Below are positions 1-11,816 of a stretch of 64,000 nt of DNA, in pieces. Under the pieces are notes generated by a model. It worked only from the letters and a program-made list of their open reading frames with translations, was not told the DNA's origin and did no database searches. The translations under genes were made by a program, and so were the position numbers. The stretch is from Closterium sp. NIES-65 (lineage: Eukaryota; Streptophyta; Zygnematophyceae; Desmidiales; Closteriaceae). The stretch is taken from assembly GCA_948144175.1 (NCBI GenBank), contig CANXME010002591.1:1236501-1300500 (forward strand), given 5' to 3'. Every line of letters begins with the position of its first letter. The first letter of the stretch is position 1.

Positions 1-2538
1 AGGTGTGAACCAGAGAGGTGAGGAGGAAAGGAGAGGAGGCAGGGAGGATGGCACTGGGGTAGATGCTACTCCTGCCAGCACACCGCCACCCACTCCCATC
101 GCCATTGCCGCCGCCGCCGCTGCAGCAGCAGCAGCAGCGGCAGATGCACCCCCTCCTGCAGCTGCTCCCCCTCCTCCTCCCCCGTCCACCCCTCCGTCCC
201 CTTGCCCCCTCATCAGCCCGCCAGCAATCCAGGCAGTAGACCCTCCCTCCCCCCGCCCCACCACCATGGCAGGAGCTTGAGTGGCCACAGCAGCAAGCAC
301 AGCATCACAAAGCAGCCCCTCCCGCCCTGCCAGCACAGCAGGGAGGCTCAGCCACACGCCTGCTGCAGCCAACCCCCCGCCTGCTGCCAAACCACCCGCG
401 TCTGCACCAGAGGGGTTACCAGACGCACCACCACCTGCTACCCCTCCTCCTCCTCCTGCGCCTCCTGCTGCTGCTGCTCCTGCAGCTGCTGCGGAGGGAT
501 CTGTGGGGTCTAGTCCGTGCTCGGCCTTTCCACCTGCGGCTCCTGTCAGGGCTGTGTCGCGGACTTGAGGGATGGGAGGCAGGCCGAGGAGCGAGCAGGA
601 CCCGTCCAGATCACCCACACTGCCGTTGCGATGTGCTGGGAGTGAATGCACCGCTGCTGCACTGCCTCCGCCGCCGCTGCTGCCAGACTCACCTCTCGGC
701 CTCATTGCCCCAGCACCACCACCACCACCCCCAGCACTGCTACCAGCAGCAGCAGGGGAGGAGCAAGCAGTGGCGTGTAGACGAGAAAAGGGCCACGAGG
801 CAGAGGCGAGAGCAGCAGGGGAGAGCAGGAGGAGCAGGGGCAGGGGGGGTTCTGCAGCGCCGCGGTAGGAGAGCGCGTGCATGGCCTGGCCAGCAAGGGC
901 AGAGAGCAAGCGAGGGTCGTGGCAGATGAGCTCTGCTATTGCTGGCTCTAACACTGCCCTGAGAGGCAGTCTAGCTGCCAGACACCCCACCCCGCTGCTG
1001 CTGCTGCTGCTGCCGCCACTGCCGGCGCTGCCGCTGCCGGTGTTGATATTGGTGGTGGTGGTGGTGGTGTTTGTGATGGTTGTGACGGTTGAATTGGCTG
1101 TGGTTGTGGGAGTGGCACTAGCTGCGGTTGTTTGCGTGGGAGCGGCAGCGGCAGAAGGGCCAGCAGCAGGAGCGCCAAGTGCTGCTGCGAGCACTGAAGC
1201 TCCCATGGAGGGAGAGGCGCGGAAGGAGGAGCGCAGGAGCAGCAGCAGGAGCAGGTGGTAGAGGGGAGAGGGACTCCCGGGAGGGGAGGCGGAGCGGGAG
1301 GAGGAAGAGGAAGAGAGGGTGGAAGAGGGAGTAGAGGGCAACTGGGTGGGGGATAATGGAGCGGAGAAGGAGGAGGCAGGGGCAGAGGTGGAGGAAGGGG
1401 TGGAGGAGCGGGAGGAGGAGCGGAGCTTGAGGTCAGAGACAAAGGAGAGGAAGAGGGCCATGGGTAGGGGGAGCGTGGGACTTGTGGCCGGGTCTGATGG
1501 CAGGGCAAGGCGCATATAGAAAGGAAGGGGGGAGGGGATAGTAGTGACAAACAAGGGAGGTTGTGAGACAGGTTCGAAAAAAGGGGGAAGGGTAAGATTA
1601 ACAAGACGGGAGTGCCATGGCAAGGGAATGTGAAGGATGGAGTGCAGAAAGGGAGATGGAGTGCATGCACGTGGGGTGGGTCGCCCCATGCAATCCCACC
1701 ATTACCCCCAAGCTCCGCCAGGAGCCCAGCCCAAAGCCCAACCCCAGCCCAAAGCCCAACCCCAGCCCAAAGCCCAGCCGTATGTTGACGCACCTGTGAC
1801 GGGAGGCGTGTAGAGACCCATATCAAGCAGCCCGATCCTCAAGTGGTTGAGAGCGGTGCGGAGGGAAGAGGCGGGGATGGCGGCTTGGGGCCAGTCCGGG
1901 TGGGCGGAGAGGGGAATGGTGATGTGCGCCGAGGCGAGGGAGGAGGAGAGGCAGGTCGCCACGGCTGCTGCTGCTGGGGGTGCCAGAGCCACTAGGTTGG
2001 ATAGAGCTGCGGGGGGAATTGGAGACAGGAGAAGGGAGAGCGGGAGGAGGGGAGGGGGAAGAAGAGGGGAGGGGGAAGAAGGGAAGAGGGGGGGGAGAGA
2101 GGGAGATAAGGAGGGAGAGAGGGGAGAGAAACGGGAGGAGATGGGGGGAAAGGAGGGGGGGGTAGAGAGTGGAGATGGAGAGAGAGAGAAAGAGAGAGCG
2201 TGCAGAGGAGGCTAGCTCGCTTTGTGTGTGACTGCACGAGTACCCTCTCACAGCATGTCTTTCCATCCAATGCGAGCTAGTGGCGGCGGTCTATCCATCC
2301 ATTCACCAGACCAGACTGGCAGGCTCACCACTGGTGGCGATTTTGGGGGCAAGCTTCCCCGCAACCACAGCCTGCAGAATGGCCTCCACTGCAGCCGGTG
2401 CAGCCCGCACCACCACCCACCCTGTCAGCCCTCCCATCGCACCCCCCTCCCTGGCCCCACCACCACCACCACCACCACCAGCAGCCCCACCAGCTTCGCC
2501 ACCACCACCGCCTCCTCCTCCTCCTCCTCCTGCTGCTG

Positions 2539-2575
<37 letters not shown>

Positions 2576-3001
2576 TGCTGCTCCCTCTCCTGCGGCACCG
2601 CCCTGGGTGGTGTGTGCTATGCCCATGGCCCCCGGCACCACCCGTCGCAGCACCTCCCATAAGTCATGAGCACTGCACGCATTGTAGGGCACTTGAGAAG
2701 ACTGCACGGGTGCTGGTGGTTGTGTAGTGCGGTGTGGTGTGAGAGTGGTGGCGGTAGTGGGGGTAGAGGTGGGGGTGGGAGAGGTGGTGGTGGTGGTGGT
2801 GGTTGGGAATGTGTTAGGGTGAGCTGGGTTGTCCAGGGTGAGGAGAGAAAGGGCGTGCGGGAGAGAAGCAGGATTTACTAGAGGTATAATAGGCGCTGCT
2901 GCTGGTGCTGCAGATGCTTCTGCTGCCGCTGCACCATTGCTCAACAACCCTACGCCACCACCATCGCCACCACCACCATGACCAGCACCAGCACCAGCAC
3001 C

Positions 3002-3042
<41 letters not shown>

Positions 3043-3376
3043 CAGCACCATCATTAACGGATGCTGCCTCTCTGTTAGCCATACACAGCAACAACTCCAG
3101 CGACACGTGGCATGCTCCCAAGAACGGTTGACTCAAAGCACCCCCCCCATACGCTCTGGGTCCACAAGCGGGTGCATATAATGAGGAGGGGAGAACAGAG
3201 GAGAGAGCCAAGGGATGGGAGGAGGGATGGGTTGAAGGCGGAGGGAAGGGGGAGGAACGGGAGAGTGGTATTCTCGAAAGTGGTTCGAGAGACTCCTGCA
3301 CCAGCAAGAGCAGCACAGCTGCCCGGGAAAAGATGTTGTGGCTGCCTGGCAAAAGCGCAGTGGGTGTGTGTGCAGG

Positions 3377-3424
<48 letters not shown>

Positions 3425-6400
3425 TGCTGCTGGTGCTGTTGGGTCACGGTCCGCAGATTGGATGGGCAGGCAGCCAAAGGCCTCTGTGAGAGGCAGTAGC
3501 GCCGCTGCTACTCGGGGGAGCTGGTGGCGTGGTGGGGGAGGGGAGACGGGGTGAGCGGGCGATTTGGAAATGGAAGGCGGGTGACGGGATGGGAGGGGAG
3601 GGAAGCGAGGGAGTTGCGGGGGTGTAAGGGTGAAGGGAAGGGGAACTGGCATTTATAATGTCATGTGTTTGCTTATGGAAGGTGGTGTGGGGACATGAGG
3701 AGAGGGGGAGCATAGGAAAAAAGATGTGGGAAGTGTGGCAGGGGCCAAGAGGAGCAGAATTTTTTAGAGTCGACTCAAAACTAGAGTCGACTCAAAAGAA
3801 GATGGGGGAAGTGGCAGGGGCCAAGAGGAGCAGAAATGGCAGGGAAACCGAGACGGCAGGCATGGCATGGGATGGCATGGCAGGGAAACCCGCCTGGCCG
3901 TGCAGTCGGAGCACATGAGTAGCGGATCGCCCCAGCAGCCCTGCCAGCAGGCGATCCAGAGACGACATGGCAATGCCTGACGCTGCTGTTGCCACTGCTG
4001 CCGCCGCCGGTGCCGCCGGTGCTGCTGCTTCTCCCCCCCCGACTCCTGCTGAGGCTGGTGTAGTTGCGGAAGGCGCGTGGGCAGCAGGGGGAGGCGGGGA
4101 GGAGAGGCGAGGGGAGTCGGAGAAGAAAGGAGGCAGGGCGGCAGGTGTAGTAGAGGGGTAGACCTGCGACGCAGCTACCATGGCTGAGCGGGAGAGAGAG
4201 GAGAGGAGGTGCGTCACTAGGGATGCTGCTAGCTCCTGCGAGGGGAGGAGGGGAGGATGGGAGGTGCGGGGAAAATGAGTGGGGAGACAAAAAGAGGGGA
4301 AGTAGGAGAATGCTTCAGTGGAAAGAGAATCTTTGACCCTCTTTGACCCTCTTTGACCCCAGCTCAGCCTTCTGCTCTTCCTCAGCCCGCTATTCCTCCC
4401 TGAGCCCCGTTTCCCCCCATCGGCGCCCTCACCTCACCCTTTCTCCTTCCCTCACCGCTCACTCATCCCCCTCCTCCTCCTCTGCACCAGCGCACCTGCA
4501 GGTGCCAGCTGAGGCGCAGAGTGGCGCCGCAGAGCACAGACGCTGCAGCGGGCGCCCACGAGGACTCCGACGCTGCCAGGTGGAACGCCAGCAGCAGCTC
4601 CTCCTGACTGCCGGGGGTCGTGAGGGGGGAGAGGAGGGGAGACGGAAGAATATTGAGGTGCCTCAAAAAGCGCCCACAGGGACTCCGATGCTGCCAGGTG
4701 AAACGCCAGCAGCAGCTCCTCCTGACCGCCGGGGGTATTAGGGGAGAGAATGGGAGAGGGGGAGAGAGGAGGGGAGAGGAGGGGAGAGGAAGGGAGAGGT
4801 GGGGAGAGGAGGGTAGAGGAGGGGAGAGGAAGGGAGAGGAGGGGAGAGGACAGGAATGGTTAGGAGACGAGAGGAGAGTGCTTCACAGCAACCACTTTGT
4901 CGCACCAAGCGAGCTAGATCACAGCATACCAATAAGGCAGGAGTGTTTCAAGAGGATTCTAAATATAGAACTGAGACGTCTATGTGTTTCAAGAGAACTT
5001 TGAAAATACACACAGCTCGCCTATCTAGAGCCCGGCTGTGCCCTTCTAAGCGCTTGGTATCCGAGGCGCTGCAAGAGAGCCTACCTAGTGGCTGGGTGTG
5101 CCGAGAGGGAGGCAAAGAGCGGGAGCGAGAGAGGGCCATTGGCAGTGAAGTGAGACCACGCAGCCGATCCCCCCATGGGGGACTGGGCAGCAGCAGCCGA
5201 GGAGGCCAGGGGAGCAGAGGCAGCACCCCCAACGGCAGCGGCAGCAGATGAGGTGGAGGGCTGGGAGCAGAGGCGGAGGAGGGGGAGGCCTGAGGAGAGG
5301 AGCGGCAGGAGGGTGAAAGCGGTGGCGGAAGGGATGAGGCCGCGACGGTAGCATGCCTCCACTGTGAAATGCCAGATGGTGAGCTCTGTAATGGGTAGAG
5401 AAGGGCGGGAGGATGACAGGGTGGATGGTGTTGGGGGGAAGGGAGAAGAAGGGGGCTTGGTCTTTGCAGTGTCTCTGAAGCTGGGATGACGTCCTGGCGG
5501 CAGCATGCCTCCACTGTGTGAAATGCCAGATGGTGCGCTCCACAGGTGGGGGAAGGGGGAAGATGAGAGGGTGGGGGAGGGAGAGGGGTGGGAAGTGTGA
5601 CGAAGAGGAATAAGGAGTGGCCAGGAGGGAGAGCGGGGCGGGGAGGTGGGAAGTTGGGAGGGTGGGAAGATGGGAGGTAGGAACTTGGGATGTGGGACGG
5701 AAAGGACGTGAGAGAAAGGAGAAAGAGGGAGAGAGCAACGACGGTACAGGAGCGAGTGTATGAGCACATGTGCACACGCACATGCATGTGTGCAGGAGCG
5801 CATGCACGCAAGCAGCAACAGACCTTCAGCTGAGGCGCCGAGAGCAGAGGCAGTGGCATGGGGGACAGCAAGGGGCGAGCCAGCAAGGAAGACTGGCAGG
5901 TGCAGGTGCCGGAACACACGCACTGACCCCAGCGCCCCCACCAGCCCCTCCTGCACCGCTGCCTGTGCCTTATCCACCGCTGCCGCTGCCGCCGCTGCTG
6001 CCGCCGCTGCTGCCGCTGCTGCTGATGATGATGATGATGCAAGGGTGGCGGCGGTGCTGATGGCATGGGGATCGCTGCTTGCAGCCGCGGTTGCAAAAGG
6101 CAATCCCTCCTCCTGGTCCTCATCCTCTTCCCCTTCATCCCCTGCCTCCTCCCTCCCCTCCAGTTCCATCCCCTCGTAATCCAATGTCATCACATCCTCT
6201 TCCTCCTCCTCATCCTCCTCCTCCTCATCCTTCCCTCCACCCCTCCCATCCCCCCCTTCCCCCTCCGCCATCCCGTCCATCCCCTGCCACGACCGTTTCC
6301 TCTTCCCTTGTACCATTCCTCCCTTTCCTGCACCTCTTTTTCGACCACCTGCTCCCCCTAACTGCCCCACAGCCCTACCATCCCTCCCCTTTCCTCTCTT

Positions 6401-9400
6401 CCGCCTGGCTGCACCCATGCCGCCTCCTCCTCCTCCTTCCCCCATGCGCACCTTCTTCTCACACAGCTGCAGCAAGCTGGCAACGGCCATAGGGCCCAGG
6501 CACAGGCAGAGGGACAAGCGCCCATCCTCGTCTGATAAGTCGTAGGGGGTGGGCGGGGAGGGCGAAGCAGGAGAAAGGGGAGAGGTCGTCGCAGCAGCAG
6601 CAGCAGAACAAGGGTCTTGGGATGTGAGGGAGGGAGCAGATGGAGAGGAGGAGGAGGATGAAGGGCCGGCAGGGATGGAGCTTGCCTGGGGGGATGGGGA
6701 GGGAGGGAGGGCGGGAGGGAGGGAGGGCAGGAGAGAGGATGAGAGCGATGCAAAAGAGAAAAAAGAGGATGCGCGTAGGATGCCAATTTGAGCACATGGA
6801 AAGAGAGAGGCAAACGAAGGGCGACTAGCCAGAGAGAGGTAGCTACAGAGGAAGAGTAAGCGGGAAGGAGACGGCGAGAGTGGCGCAGGGCGTTACAACT
6901 GAATTGGTAATGCAACTGAATCATAAGACAATGTTAAAGCGAGGGCACACACGGAACAGGTGTGTGATGTGACGGGGGGAGGGCGTGTGGCAGACGGGCG
7001 GGCGGGCGGGCACGTAGGCAGGCAGGAAGGGGTGTTGTTACGGACAGAGGAGGGGGAGCGAGCGACGAGGCGGAAGAGGGAGAGGAAGAGGTGCAGCAGG
7101 CACTCGTGCCATGACGCCCCATGCACCTGCTTCACTGTCAGCAGCACCTCTGATGAACGTGGGGGAAAGGGGGAGAAGGGGAAAAGTGAGAGAGGGGAGT
7201 AAGGGGATGGGGGGGAATGACTGGAAAACAGGGGGTGGAAGCAAGAACGAGCAGTAGGAGAGGAACGGACGAGGATATGAGAAAACATCACTCTATTTTC
7301 CCCTCTCTCACTACTTGACAGATATCCTTCCTTCCAACATCCCTACCATATCCCTCATACATCCCTTCAGCCCTCCTGTCCTCCCCACTGCACCCCCGTA
7401 TCACATTCTCTCTCCACCTCACCCCGTTCCCACTCCCAACCACTCCCACTCCTTACCCCCCTCCCTTCTCTCCACCACCCACCAGCAATACTCTCGGGCA
7501 GAGCCCTAGAGCCGTCATCACTCCAGCAGCACCCCACCAGCAGAGGAGGCGCCAGCACACCCGCACCACTGGCCTCACCACCGCTGCTGCTTGCAGGGCT
7601 GCGGGCGGCTATGGTGGTGGGCGCGGCAGGGACTCTCTTGCTGGTGACGAAGGCCTCTAGAAGCAGATCCAGGGCCTGCCAGGGCGATGGGGATGGCAGT
7701 GCTGCACAGGGCGACGCTGGTAATGCCCGTGATGGCTGCTGCTGCTGCTGTGCACGTGCTGCTGCTGCTGCTGCTGCTGCTGCTGATGCAGTAGCTGCTG
7801 CTGGTGATTGGGAGGATGCTGCTGCTGCTGGTGGTGCTGATGGTAGTCGTTTTCGTGGTGCTGTTGCTGCGCTCATGGATTGCAAGAGGAGCGGCAGGAG
7901 GGAAGTAGAGGAGGACTGGAGGAGAGTGGAGCTGGGACGGGCACTTAAAGAGCTTCTTGCTCCGCCCCTTGCAGACACTGCCGCCACAGCCGCCGCTGCT
8001 GCAGCTGCTGCTGCTGCTGCTGCTCTTGTTGCTGCGGGTGATGCTGCTGCTGCGCTGACAACAGCTGAGCCTGCACCAGAAGCGCCCTCCCTTAACCCCC
8101 CTCCAAGGAGGCCCTGCCCCACACCAGCAGCAGTGCCACTCCCTGCCGCCTTGCTGCCCTCCATTCCACCACCTCTCCCTTCCCGCGCTTCCTTTCCCAG
8201 TGCTCTTCCCCGCCGCACCAGCGTTTGAACCTTGCATGCTCGTGCCAGCAGTAGCGAGGCAGAGGCGGATTCAGAAGCAGGGAAGAGGTGCAGTGTGAAG
8301 GGTGGGAGGGCGAAGTAGGAAGGGAGGGAAGGTGGAGGAGTGGCGGGTGGCGGGGAAAGGAGGGAGTGGTGGGGAATGGCAGGGGAAGAAGAGATGGTGG
8401 AAGCTAGACGGTTGGTGAGGGAGGTGAGGGAGAGGAAGCGGTTAAACATAAGAGGCCTGCAGTGGATGGGATGGGATGGGATGAGGAAGAGGAAGAGGAA
8501 CAACGCGTGGAATTTTTGAGACGTCCCAAGAAAGGAAGCCGTTGGGATGGGATGAGTTTTAATTGTGGGGAAGAGGAATGACAGGGGGAATGGGAGAGGC
8601 GAGAGGGGGGGAGCGGGAGATGGGGACGGGGCCGCGGGTGGAGTTTATTGGAGCATTTGGGGGTCATGAGCTGAGTATTTTGATATGGTAGGGCGGCTTG
8701 CGAATGAACCTTTGATGATTGAAACATGCGGAGGGGGAGGAGGAGCTGTGCTAGCATGGCTGTGCTGCACGGTCTATTGCTGCACGGTCTATTGCTGCAC
8801 GGTCTATTGCTGCATGGTCTATTGCTGTTCCTGGAGAAGGTGGGTTTCAAGTCCTGAGTGTAAGTTTTCTGGTTGAGCGTGGAAAAGTAGGTAGGCAGGG
8901 AGGGACTAGTGCCGTTGTGGAAGCGTCTGCATATGTGTCAGTGTCACGGTATGTCTCTCTGAAGGAGAGAGGGGCCTGAATCCCCCAACCTGCGTTTCCT
9001 TTGCAGACGAGATACAGGTACAGATAGATACCCGCCCGCACCGCAAACACGAACATAGCACGAGCAGGGATGCAGTGGGAGAGAGAGGAGGGGAGGGGAG
9101 GGGAGGGGAGGGGAGAAGAGGGGAGGGGAGAAGAGGGGAGGGGAGCAGGAAGAAAGAGTGGGTGCAAGGGGAGAGGCGTACATGTGAGAGGGCGCAACTT
9201 GCAGCAGGCAGATGCTCCACTGAGTCTCTTGCAGCAGGGCCGCCAGCACATGCAGTGACAGCAGCACGTTCTCTCTCACGGACCCCCACTGCGCCTCCCC
9301 CCACCTGCTCACATCCACCACTGCATTCTCCTCCCTCGCTCTGCCACCACCAGCAGCACCAACACCAGTGCCAGCAGCAGTAGCAGCCGCAGCAGCACCA

Positions 9401-11371
9401 GGCGGATTGATGGTGGTGGCGCCAGGCGCAGTAGAAACATGTCCGCCAGCTGCAGTTGCAGCAGCTGCAGTTGCAGCAGCAGCTGCTGCAGCAGCAGGAG
9501 CATCTGCAGGAGCAGCAGCAGCAGCAGCAGCAGCATCTGCAGGAGCATCTGCAGGAGCATCTGCAGGAGCGCAAGCAGCATCACCTACACCATCAACCGC
9601 CATAGCTGTCACACCATCCCCTCCACCATCACCAATGCCACCACCATCACCAATGCCACCACCACCACCCGCACCAGTCCCATGTAGTGCCAATCCCTGA
9701 CCAGCCCCACCTGCTCCCTCACTCCGCAACCCTTCCAATCCGTCCACCCTCTCACCGCCACCACCATCACCCTCTCCTGCTGCCGCCTTCCCTCCCTGCT
9801 GCTCCCCACCAGCTATGCTGCGCAGCTTGCGGCCAGACAGGTCGTCTAGCACAGCCCGTAGCAGCGAGCTCGCGAGCCAGAGCGCAAAGCGCCCTACTAG
9901 GTCGGATAAGCTGCCCCTGCCGCTGCCACTACCCCTGCCCCTGCTGCTGCTGTGGCGCTTGGTGAGTGAGTGCGGAGGAGGAGAGAGGGCGGAGGAGAGG
10001 TAGGAGTGGAATCTGGGTGTGTATTAGGGGGTAGTGGTGGGGGGAGGAGAAGAGTGGGAGTGAGTATGTGTTGACACGCTAGTGGAGTGGAGTGAGATGA
10101 GGTGGGGCATGAGCGATGAGAAGGAATGACAGTGACAGGAGTTGAGAAGGAAACGACATTAGGTTGAGTTGGAGGAGTGCGCGGGTGCTGTGGATAGAGA
10201 GGAGGAACGAGACGAAATGCAATGGGGATGGGGCTATCAGAGAGAGGTTTAAGAGGAGGAGGAGGAGGAGGAGAATCAGGAGGGGAGGAGCAGGCTTACA
10301 GGGGCAAGGGCGGCCATTGAGAGGGGGCCCAGAGGAGAGGAGGGGAGTCGGAGAGGAGCGAGAGGAAGCGATGGAAGGATGATGGGCGCCGCCAGCGATG
10401 CTGAATGGTGCTGTGCGGTGGGGTGGGGAGAAGGAGAAGCACAGATGGCACCCACACACAGGCGGTCACACCCACTCACGCATGCGCACACACACACACA
10501 CACAGACACACACACACACACACACGCACACACAAAACGCGTGCAGTCATGAGAGCCGAGTACACGACATTAGCACATGACAAACCGCGTGGCCAAAGCA
10601 AAGGAACTCGCTACGAGGAGCAGAATACGGCCCAGAGAGGAACGAACGAACGGCCCAGGAGCAGCAACCAACACTTGTGGAAGGACACATGTCAGCCAGC
10701 CACGTGAAATGGCACACGTGTGAGGGTGGGCAGTGGGCAGTGGGCAGTGGGCAGTGGGCAGTGGGCAGTGGGCAGTGGGCAGTGGGCAGTGGTCACTTCA
10801 CTGGTGTGGTGTACCTGCGAGCGAGGAGTGCGACGATGTGCAGCGGCACCACCAGATGGCACGCCATGCCATGCTCCACGTACTGCCATACCCGCGCCTC
10901 CTCCTCCTCCGCTCGCGACCTCTCTCTCTCCCTCTCCTCCTCCTCTTCCTCCTCTTCTCCCTCGTCGTTCCGCTTTTCTCCCCGTTTCCCATCTCTCCAC
11001 CTCTCCTCCGCTCCCCAACTCCTCCGCTGCACGGCTCGCCCTTCCTCCCCGCCATTTGCGCTTATCCGCTCTCTTTCCGTACCACTTCCGCCGACTCCGC
11101 CCGTTCCGCCGCCGTCCGCTCCCCTCGTTCCCCCCGCCGGGCCCGCGGAAGCTCGCGGGGCAGCGTTGCGCGCAGCGCTGTCTGCGCAGAGGCTCAGCGC
11201 TTCCGCCAGTGCTTCCGCTAGGTCGAGTGACGGCAGCGGGTGGCCCCGTGATTTGAGGGCCAGCGACACGTCAGCACCCCATGTGAGCGACGAGGCGCGA
11301 GACGCGGCGGCGCGTCTGGTGATGACCAGCAGAACGCGTGCGATAGAGGCCGGCTGGCTGGGACCGCCCAT
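1..11371 (-). CDS. MED33: MED33/REF4-like Mediator subunit (multi-exon, 3' end beyond window)
   Basis: Plant-specific Mediator tail subunit 33 links transcription factors to RNA polymerase II in the nucleus; in Arabidopsis (REF4/RFR1) it represses phenylpropanoid genes. Minus-strand exons match remembered MED33 landmarks in the right order. Exon 1 is 11371-10815 (ATG at 11371, then LKSRGHPLPSLDLAEAL and VWQYVEHGMACHLVVPLHIV). Next come a probable exon near 10400-10295 (FHRFLSLLSD), about 9955-9200 (LVGRFALWLASSLLRAVLDD), about 8300-7500, 7160-7050 (VKQVHGASWHECLLHLFLSL), 6545-5840 (DGRLSLCLCLGPMAVASLLQ), 5390-5090 (IWHFTVEACYRRGLIPSA), 4620-4495 (AAASVLCGATLRLSWHLQ), 4250-3900, 3520-3300 (LLPLTEAFGCLPIQ), 3140-2300 and about 1530-1 (TLPLPMALFLSFVSDLKL). 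The family is about 1300 aa; this copy is inflated by poly-Ala and Gly runs from CTG repeats. The first exon matching the family's N terminus fixes the start. Identity is fairly sure; exon edges after exon 1 are approximate. Confidence 0.82.
1700..1782. repeat. 18-bp minisatellite (CCCAGCCCAAAGCCCAAC)
   Basis: About three to four head-to-tail copies of an 18-bp unit lie between MED33 exonic segments. Both strands stay open through it, which explains the repetitive short reading frames there. It has no coding role I can support. Confidence 0.7.
2519..2592. repeat. CTG/CTC trinucleotide run in MED33 exon (poly-Ala)
   Basis: Uninterrupted CTG and CTC triplets, read on the minus strand as Ala/Gly homopolymers within the MED33 frame. 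Similar CTG runs lie at about 3378-3425 and 7738-7800. They lengthen the protein without touching the conserved blocks, so they are probably polymorphic. Confidence 0.75.
3717..3836. repeat. Tandem duplication with two GAGTCGACTC palindromes at the junction
   Basis: Left copy (about 3717-3760) and right copy (about 3793-3836) share GGCAGGGGCCAAGAGGAG and flanks. Between them lie two T/A-flanked 10-bp palindromes, GAGTCGACTC at 3767-3776 and 3784-3793. The locus lies in a MED33 intron or poorly conserved segment. It is one of several loci with the same architecture. Confidence 0.75.
4552..4747. repeat. Duplicated MED33 exon segment with GAGGTGCCTC palindrome at the junction
   Basis: The exon piece at 4552-4630 is repeated at 4670-4747 with few substitutions; both carry the minus-strand coding for QEELLLAFHLAASES. 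The junction at 4652-4669 is a T/A-flanked near-palindrome, GAGGTGCCTC (4655-4664). The 4552 copy continues into the conserved CGATLRLSWHLQ block and is probably the functional one; the other looks like a dead copy. Confidence 0.8.
4943..5010. repeat. Short tandem duplication around a GAGACGTCTA palindrome
   Basis: GTGTTTCAAGAG plus A/T-rich tail occurs at 4943-4968 and again at 4984-5010. The intervening bases contain GAGACGTCT (4973-4981), matching the palindrome family at the other duplication junctions. Confidence 0.6.
5345..5545. repeat. Tandem duplication of MED33 VEAC exon segment
   Basis: GCATGCCTCCACTGTG...AAATGCCAGATGGTG occurs at about 5352-5382 and again at about 5503-5535. On the minus strand they read IWHFTVEACYRRGLIPSA and a diverged HTVEACCRQDVIPAS. 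The lower-coordinate copy continues into the conserved downstream sequence, so the other is probably a non-functional duplicate. No clear palindrome is seen at this junction. Confidence 0.65.
8461..8562. repeat. GGGAT-rich duplication around a TTTTTGAGACGTCCCAA palindrome
   Basis: GGGATGGGATGAG-type sequence lies on both sides of a near-palindrome centred on GAGACGTCCC (8518-8527), with T's before and A-rich sequence after. The duplicated flanks are simple sequence, so this is a weaker member of the set. Confidence 0.5.
8760..8828. repeat. 15-bp minisatellite (TTGCTGCACGGTCTA)
   Basis: Four head-to-tail copies of a 15-bp unit in a MED33 intron or poorly conserved segment; one copy differs by a single base (CATGG for CACGG). 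Confidence 0.8.
10488..10526. repeat. (CA)n microsatellite
   Basis: An almost pure CA run with one AGAC interruption and a terminal CGCACACA, in the non-coding part of the MED33 5' region between exon 1 and the next exon. Confidence 0.9.
10727..10792. repeat. 7-bp minisatellite (GGGCAGT)
   Basis: About nine perfect GGGCAGT copies inside MED33 intron 1, just downstream of the exon 1 splice donor at 10814 on the minus strand. Confidence 0.9.
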
Positions 11372-11816
11372 GACGCCGACGAATGCCGCGTATGGACTCT
11401 CAATGGCGGAACGGAAAGCGAAGCGCAAGAAGAGGAATGAAAAGCGGAAACAATGTTCTCACTGGCGTTGATGATGGAATGGTAGGAATCTGGCGGAATG
11501 TGATGGGATGTCGGTGTGGTGTGGTGTGGTGTGGAGGTGGATACTGCCAACAAAGCCATTCTGAAGCTCCGAAAGTTGGAGGGAAAAACTGATGTGCTCG
11601 GAAACCTTGTATCGCGGATTTGTATCGTGAGAGTGTTCAGAAGGAATCATTCCTGAAAGCACTCTAGAAAAGACATGATATACACGATACAACTGTACAC
11701 CTCTACAGCTGATAGCATGATACTCATCCAATTAATGAGTCGTTCTTCCATATCTACAAACCATGTACTTTATGCGATATTATGATATATCCTCCGATGC
11801 ATCATCCTTTTCATCA
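11372..11816. other. Intergenic region between MED33 start and DUF1295 gene end
   Basis: About 445 bp containing the MED33 5' leader and promoter and the 3' flank of the DUF1295 gene. A (GGTGT)n stretch lies near 11515-11533. I see no further gene. Confidence 0.5.
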
